Position numbers and translations under genes: made by a program. Under the pieces are notes generated by a model. It made no database searches. It saw nothing but the letters and a program-made list of their open reading frames with translations, and was not told the origin of the DNA. Positions 5,786 through 8,770 of a stretch of DNA of 8,770 nt are shown one piece after another. The number at the start of each line of letters is the position of its first letter. Position 1 is the stretch's first letter. This DNA comes from Synergistota bacterium (lineage in GTDB: Bacteria; Synergistota; JAGHAJ01). The stretch covers positions 1 to 8,770 of the forward strand of contig JAGHAJ010000156.1 in the NCBI GenBank assembly GCA_021161545.1, written 5' to 3'.

Positions 5786-6655
5786 ATACCTTTGCAGTAC
5801 TTCTTGCAGCCTACAGACTTCTCTGACAAGTGGAAGTGTCCGTTCCTGTGAAAACATGGGAATGATGTTGGGTTCATACTCCAACAGCTTTTCCTCATAG
5901 GGCAACTCAAACACTTCTGAAAAGAGATTAAGGGTATCACCAAGCGTTCTTTCTACCTTTTTGACATCCTTATTCGAGCGAACGCGGTTGATCAAAAGGT
6001 GAACATAGGGTATCCCTATTTCCCTTGCAAGGTGGGCAGAGTGCTCAACAACTTTAATAGAATTGAATGTTGGATCAGTAACTAATACTGCCTGCTTAAA
6101 GCCCTTTGCTAACGCCCTTCCAAAGTGCTCTACACCCGCCTGCGTATCCATAAGGATGACCTCACCATCTCTAAGGTTAATATATCTTACAACAGCATCC
6201 AGTAAGGCATTTTCTGGGCAGAGGCATCCTGTAGCAGCCTGAACTACTGTCCCCATAACCAAAAGATTAACACCTATTGGCGTCCTCAATCCAAACCTAT
6301 TCACGACATCACTAACATCAGGGTTCAGCGTAAGCATCAATCCCCAACCCTCACCCGGCCGTGCTCCAACTTTCTCCTCTATATAATCGAAGTTCTTCGA
6401 AAGAGGGACTATTCTATCCCCTTCTTCCGGTGGAACACCCAATGCATAAGGAAGGTTCATCTGCGGGTCTTCATCCACTGCAAGGACATTAAAACCTGCT
6501 TTGGCAAAGAGATATGAAAGCATCGCCACAGTAGTAGTCTTACCTGCTCCTCCCTTACCAGTGACTACTACCCTAAAACCATTTTCCTCAGTAGATTCCT
6601 CTATGCTCTCTCTTATCTTATCTGCTACTGCTTTAATTCTATCACGTCTATTCAT
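5765..6655 (-). CDS. cooC: CooC-type nickel-enzyme maturation ATPase
   Basis: A 296-residue cytosolic SIMIBI/MinD-family ATPase. It shows the deviant Walker A GKGGAGKTT (33-41, signature Lys34), the switch-I-like VDEDPQMNL (60-68), the CooC-specific GCLCPENALL with C144-x-C146 (143-152) and the switch II/Walker B segment MDTQAGVEHFGR (169-180). CooC dimers use the CxC cysteines to bind metal and help insert nickel into carbon monoxide dehydrogenase; the related AcsF serves acetyl-CoA synthase. About 26 extra charged residues precede the P-loop strand, whereas typical CooC begins almost at this strand. The start at 6655 is supported by an ATGA overlap with the upstream stop and by AGGAG 10 nt before it; a longer frame to 6724 is less likely. 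It is last in an operon after NuoF-like and HoxU-like genes. The target enzyme is not in the window, so CODH as client is inferred. Confidence 0.87.
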   Translation of the reverse strand: MNRRDRIKAVADKIRESIEESTEENGFRVVVTGKGGAGKTTTVAMLSYLFAKAGFNVLAVDEDPQMNLPYALGVPPEEGDRIVPLSKNFDYIEEKVGARPGEGWGLMLTLNPDVSDVVNRFGLRTPIGVNLLVMGTVVQAATGCLCPENALLDAVVRYINLRDGEVILMDTQAGVEHFGRALAKGFKQAVLVTDPTFNSIKVVEHSAHLAREIGIPYVHLLINRVRSNKDVKKVERTLGDTLNLFSEVFELPYEEKLLEYEPNIIPMFSQERTLPLVREVCRLQEVLQRYGEAEKS

Positions 6656-7446
6656 CTCTCTACTTCTCCTCTTGTCATAAGAATGGTTCTCTTGCTGATA
6701 TACTTTCTCCTGCAGTCTGGACACATATCCTTCAGCTCATCTTCTATATCAGGTTCAATCTTCCCTGAGGCACATTCTACCATAGGCTGAGGAGCAAAAT
6801 ACCTTCCGCAAACGCTACATCTCTTCAATTCAACTTCTGTATTACTCCAAGATGTTAAAACACGAACACCCTCGGTATCCTTGATCTCTATAGCACTGGT
6901 CGGGCAAACACTGGCACACGCACCACACCCCATACACACATCACTCTTTTCAAGAAACGGGGTGTTTATTTCCGTATATTGCCCTCTACCAATATAGTTT
7001 ATCGCACTCACTCCCATAACCTCACTGCATACCCTTATACAAAGTCCACAAAGTATACACCTATTATGGAGTGGGTCCAAGGGACTAATTTTTTTAGGAA
7101 ATCTCGTCCTGCTCACACCATACTTTTTTGCCAGCTCCTTTACAGGTTCAGCCATAGGTGCCTGAGCAAGATAAAGTTCTAATATAACCTTCCTATGCTG
7201 GATAATCTCTGGTGTATCAGTAACTATTTCCAGTCCATCAACTGCACGAAGCGTACAAGAAGTAGTTATACCTTTCTTTGCACCCTTTACTACTTCCACC
7301 AAACACATCCTGCACGCACCATAAGGTTCAAGCGCATCATCATAGCAGAAAGCAGGTATATCTATACCTTCCCTTCTTGCCACAGCAAGCATGCTTTCCC
7401 CTTCTTCTGCTTCACAGACCTTCCCATTTATAACCACTCTCACCAT
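6652..7446 (-). CDS. HoxU / NuoG-N-terminal-like iron-sulfur electron-transfer protein
   Basis: A 264-residue soluble Fe-S protein, probably the electron conduit between the NuoF-like flavoprotein and a catalytic partner. Residues 1-78 form a plant-type [2Fe-2S] domain (C34, C45, C48, C64). The linker at 79-125 keeps His84 but has no cysteines, so the His-Cys3 [4Fe-4S] site of NuoG is missing. Two CxxCxxCxxxC sites follow (C130/133/136/140 and C171/174/177/181). The C-terminal 55 residues add CxxC pairs at 210/213 and 242/245 plus C225, resembling a zinc-ribbon or rubredoxin-like knuckle. It has no hydrogenase H-cluster or molybdopterin domain. The ATG at 7446 has GGGGAG 8 nt upstream and lies 5 nt after the NuoF-like stop; its own stop overlaps the cooC start as ATGA. 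HoxU of NAD-linked hydrogenases and the beta/gamma subunits of NADH-linked formate dehydrogenases are its nearest relatives by layout. Confidence 0.87.
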   Translation of the reverse strand: MVRVVINGKVCEAEEGESMLAVARREGIDIPAFCYDDALEPYGACRMCLVEVVKGAKKGITTSCTLRAVDGLEIVTDTPEIIQHRKVILELYLAQAPMAEPVKELAKKYGVSRTRFPKKISPLDPLHNRCILCGLCIRVCSEVMGVSAINYIGRGQYTEINTPFLEKSDVCMGCGACASVCPTSAIEIKDTEGVRVLTSWSNTEVELKRCSVCGRYFAPQPMVECASGKIEPDIEDELKDMCPDCRRKYISKRTILMTRGEVER

Positions 7447-7451
7447 CTCTA

Positions 7452-8770
7452 TTACTCCCCTTCAAGGCAGTCCTCGTACTCATCTGCAAAGTACTTGAGT
7501 GTGGAAATCACAGGGTTAGGTGCAGTCTGTCCAAGCCCACATAGAGATGCCTTCCTAATGGTTTCAGACAACTCCCCGAGTGTCTTTAAGTCCTCCTTTC
7601 TCCCATTACCTGCAACCAACCTATTCAAGATGTTTAACATATGGCGTAATCCTTCTCTACACGGAACACATTTACCACAAGATTCTTCATTGGTAAAACC
7701 GATAAAGAACCTTGCCGTCTCCACCATAGATGTATTCTCATCCATAACCACAATACCACCTGAACCCATTATAGAACCAAGCGCAGTAAGGTGTTCATAG
7801 TCTATAGGAGTAGAGAACAGTCTGTTTGGGATGCACCCACCAGAAGGCCCACCCGTCTGAACCGCCTTTACTCCCTTACCTTTCCTGCCACCTCCACCAA
7901 TATCATAAACCACAGTAGATATAGGCGTTCCCAGTGGCACTTCTACAAGGCCCACTCTCTCAACATCCCCTACCAGAGAAAAGACCTTCGTACCATTGTT
8001 GTCCTTAGTACCTATAGAAGAAAACCAGCCGCTTCCCCTTGCAATTATTGCCGGTATATTGCTCCATGTCTCCACATTATTAATTAGCGTAGGTTTTCCC
8101 CACAAGCCCTTTTCTGCAGGGAAAGGTGGTCTTGGTCTGGGTCTTCCTGTCTTACCTTCTACAGAGGCTATAAGAGCAGTCTCCTCACCACAGACAAATG
8201 CACCTGCTCCTCTTGCTATAGTAATCCTGAAACTAAACCCTGTACCAAATATATCATTTCCCAAGAGGCCATAGCTCTCTGCCTGTTCTATTGCCCGTTT
8301 GAGTCTCTGTATTGCAAGAGGATATTCAGCCCTCACATATATTACACCTTCATCAGCACCAACTGCATAACCCCCGATAATCATACCCTCTATAATCATA
8401 TGGGGGTCACTTTCCATCTCATTCCTATTCATGTATGCCCCTGGATCACCTTCATCTGCATTGCATATTACATACTTCTTATCACTGTCGCTCTGCGCAA
8501 CAAGTCTCCACTTTATCCCTGTGGGGAAACCTGCACCACCTCTGCCCCTTAACCCCGAAGCCTCTATCTCATTTACCACCTCAGAAGGCTTCATCTGAGT
8601 AAGCACCTTATACACGGAAGAATATCCCCCAATTGCAATGTACTCCTCTATATCCTCAGGGTTGATAAAGCCTGCATCTCTCAAGACAACTTTCTTCTGT
8701 TTGGAAAAAAACGGCACCTCACTATAATATGGGATATTCTTCAACCCTCTGCCATAAGAAACAATCTCTC
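7452..8770 (-). CDS. nuoF: NuoF-like NADH-binding flavoprotein, 5' end beyond window
   Basis: The 51-kDa diaphorase subunit, which oxidises NADH at FMN and passes electrons to Fe-S centres. Counting from a TTG at 8744, the flavin loop GLRGRGGAGFPTG is at 64-76, NADEGDPGAYMNR at 95-107 (the usual MDR is MNR), the nucleotide-site GAGAFVCGEETAL at 179-191 and the [4Fe-4S] ligands C356, C359, C362 and C402 in ESCGKCVPC and SLCGLG. It ends soon after, without the two extra ferredoxin clusters of HydB/HndC. The TTG is a poor start because its GAGGG is directly adjacent. The reading frame stays open to base 8768, and the PFFSKQKKVVLRDAG segment resembles the joint after an N-terminal thioredoxin-like [2Fe-2S] domain in longer homologues. 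I therefore treat the gene as partial. If TTG is the true start, the coding region is 7452-8744 (430 residues). First visible gene of the operon with the HoxU-like and cooC genes. Confidence 0.9.
   Translation of the reverse strand, partial: EIVSYGRGLKNIPYYSEVPFFSKQKKVVLRDAGFINPEDIEEYIAIGGYSSVYKVLTQMKPSEVVNEIEASGLRGRGGAGFPTGIKWRLVAQSDSDKKYVICNADEGDPGAYMNRNEMESDPHMIIEGMIIGGYAVGADEGVIYVRAEYPLAIQRLKRAIEQAESYGLLGNDIFGTGFSFRITIARGAGAFVCGEETALIASVEGKTGRPRPRPPFPAEKGLWGKPTLINNVETWSNIPAIIARGSGWFSSIGTKDNNGTKVFSLVGDVERVGLVEVPLGTPISTVVYDIGGGGRKGKGVKAVQTGGPSGGCIPNRLFSTPIDYEHLTALGSIMGSGGIVVMDENTSMVETARFFIGFTNEESCGKCVPCREGLRHMLNILNRLVAGNGRKEDLKTLGELSETIRKASLCGLGQTAPNPVISTLKYFADEYEDCLEGE

Noticed and set aside
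7195-7800. A 201-codon open frame on the plus strand opposite the HoxU- and NuoF-like genes
   Set aside because: It has low-complexity Ser/Tyr/Pro/His composition, no family resemblance, and lies antisense to two well-supported genes.

Overview
The window looks like a piece of an AT-leaning chromosome from an anaerobic, possibly thermophilic bacterium. The bacterial signs are strong Shine-Dalgarno sequences, TTGACA/TATAAT-type promoters and five tRNA genes that all encode their own CCA end. Arginine codons are mostly AGA/AGG and isoleucine is often ATA. An anaerobic lifestyle is inferred from a CooC-type nickel-enzyme maturation ATPase, an NADH-linked iron-sulfur diaphorase module, a corrinoid adenosyltransferase and a molybdenum-cofactor-type nucleotidyltransferase. 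I cannot name the phylum from the sequence alone.

Layout. 1-450: a promoter and five tightly packed tRNA genes (Pro-UGG, Gly-UCC, Arg-UCU, His-GUG, Lys-CUU) on the + strand. 454-990 (-): a FolT-like ECF vitamin transporter S component. 1115-2238 (+): a two-gene operon of a MocA-like nucleotidyltransferase and a CobA/CobO adenosyltransferase, overlapping by 7 nt. 2235-3134 (-): an EamA/DMT transporter. 3255-4475 (+): an NRAMP (MntH-type) metal transporter. 4472-4870 (-): a universal stress protein. 4980-5768 (+): a probably exported six-bladed beta-propeller protein. 5765-8770 (-): an operon of a NuoF-like flavoprotein that runs off the right edge, a HoxU/NuoG-N-like iron-sulfur protein and a CooC-type ATPase, joined by a 5-nt gap and then an ATGA overlap.

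The architecture is as notable as the genes. All eight transcription units alternate strand. The three protein-gene convergent junctions overlap by exactly 4 nt through interleaved stop codons (YTAA), and the tRNA/folT junction leaves only 3 nt. The three divergent gaps are all about 110-125 nt and hold back-to-back promoters with very short leaders, which leaves no room for riboswitches. At the NRAMP/USP junction, a terminator-like hairpin is built from the last codons of both opposing genes.

Functionally, many genes supply or use cofactors of anaerobic C1 metabolism: folate, Mo cofactor, adenosyl-corrinoid, transition metals, Ni insertion and NADH/Fe-S electron transfer. This would fit an organism with a CODH or Wood-Ljungdahl-type enzyme encoded nearby, but no such catalytic subunit lies in the window. 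The best lead for something less described is the operon pairing a CooC-type ATPase with a NuoF/HoxU-like module whose Fe-S subunit lacks one expected cluster and carries an extra four-cysteine C-terminal knuckle.
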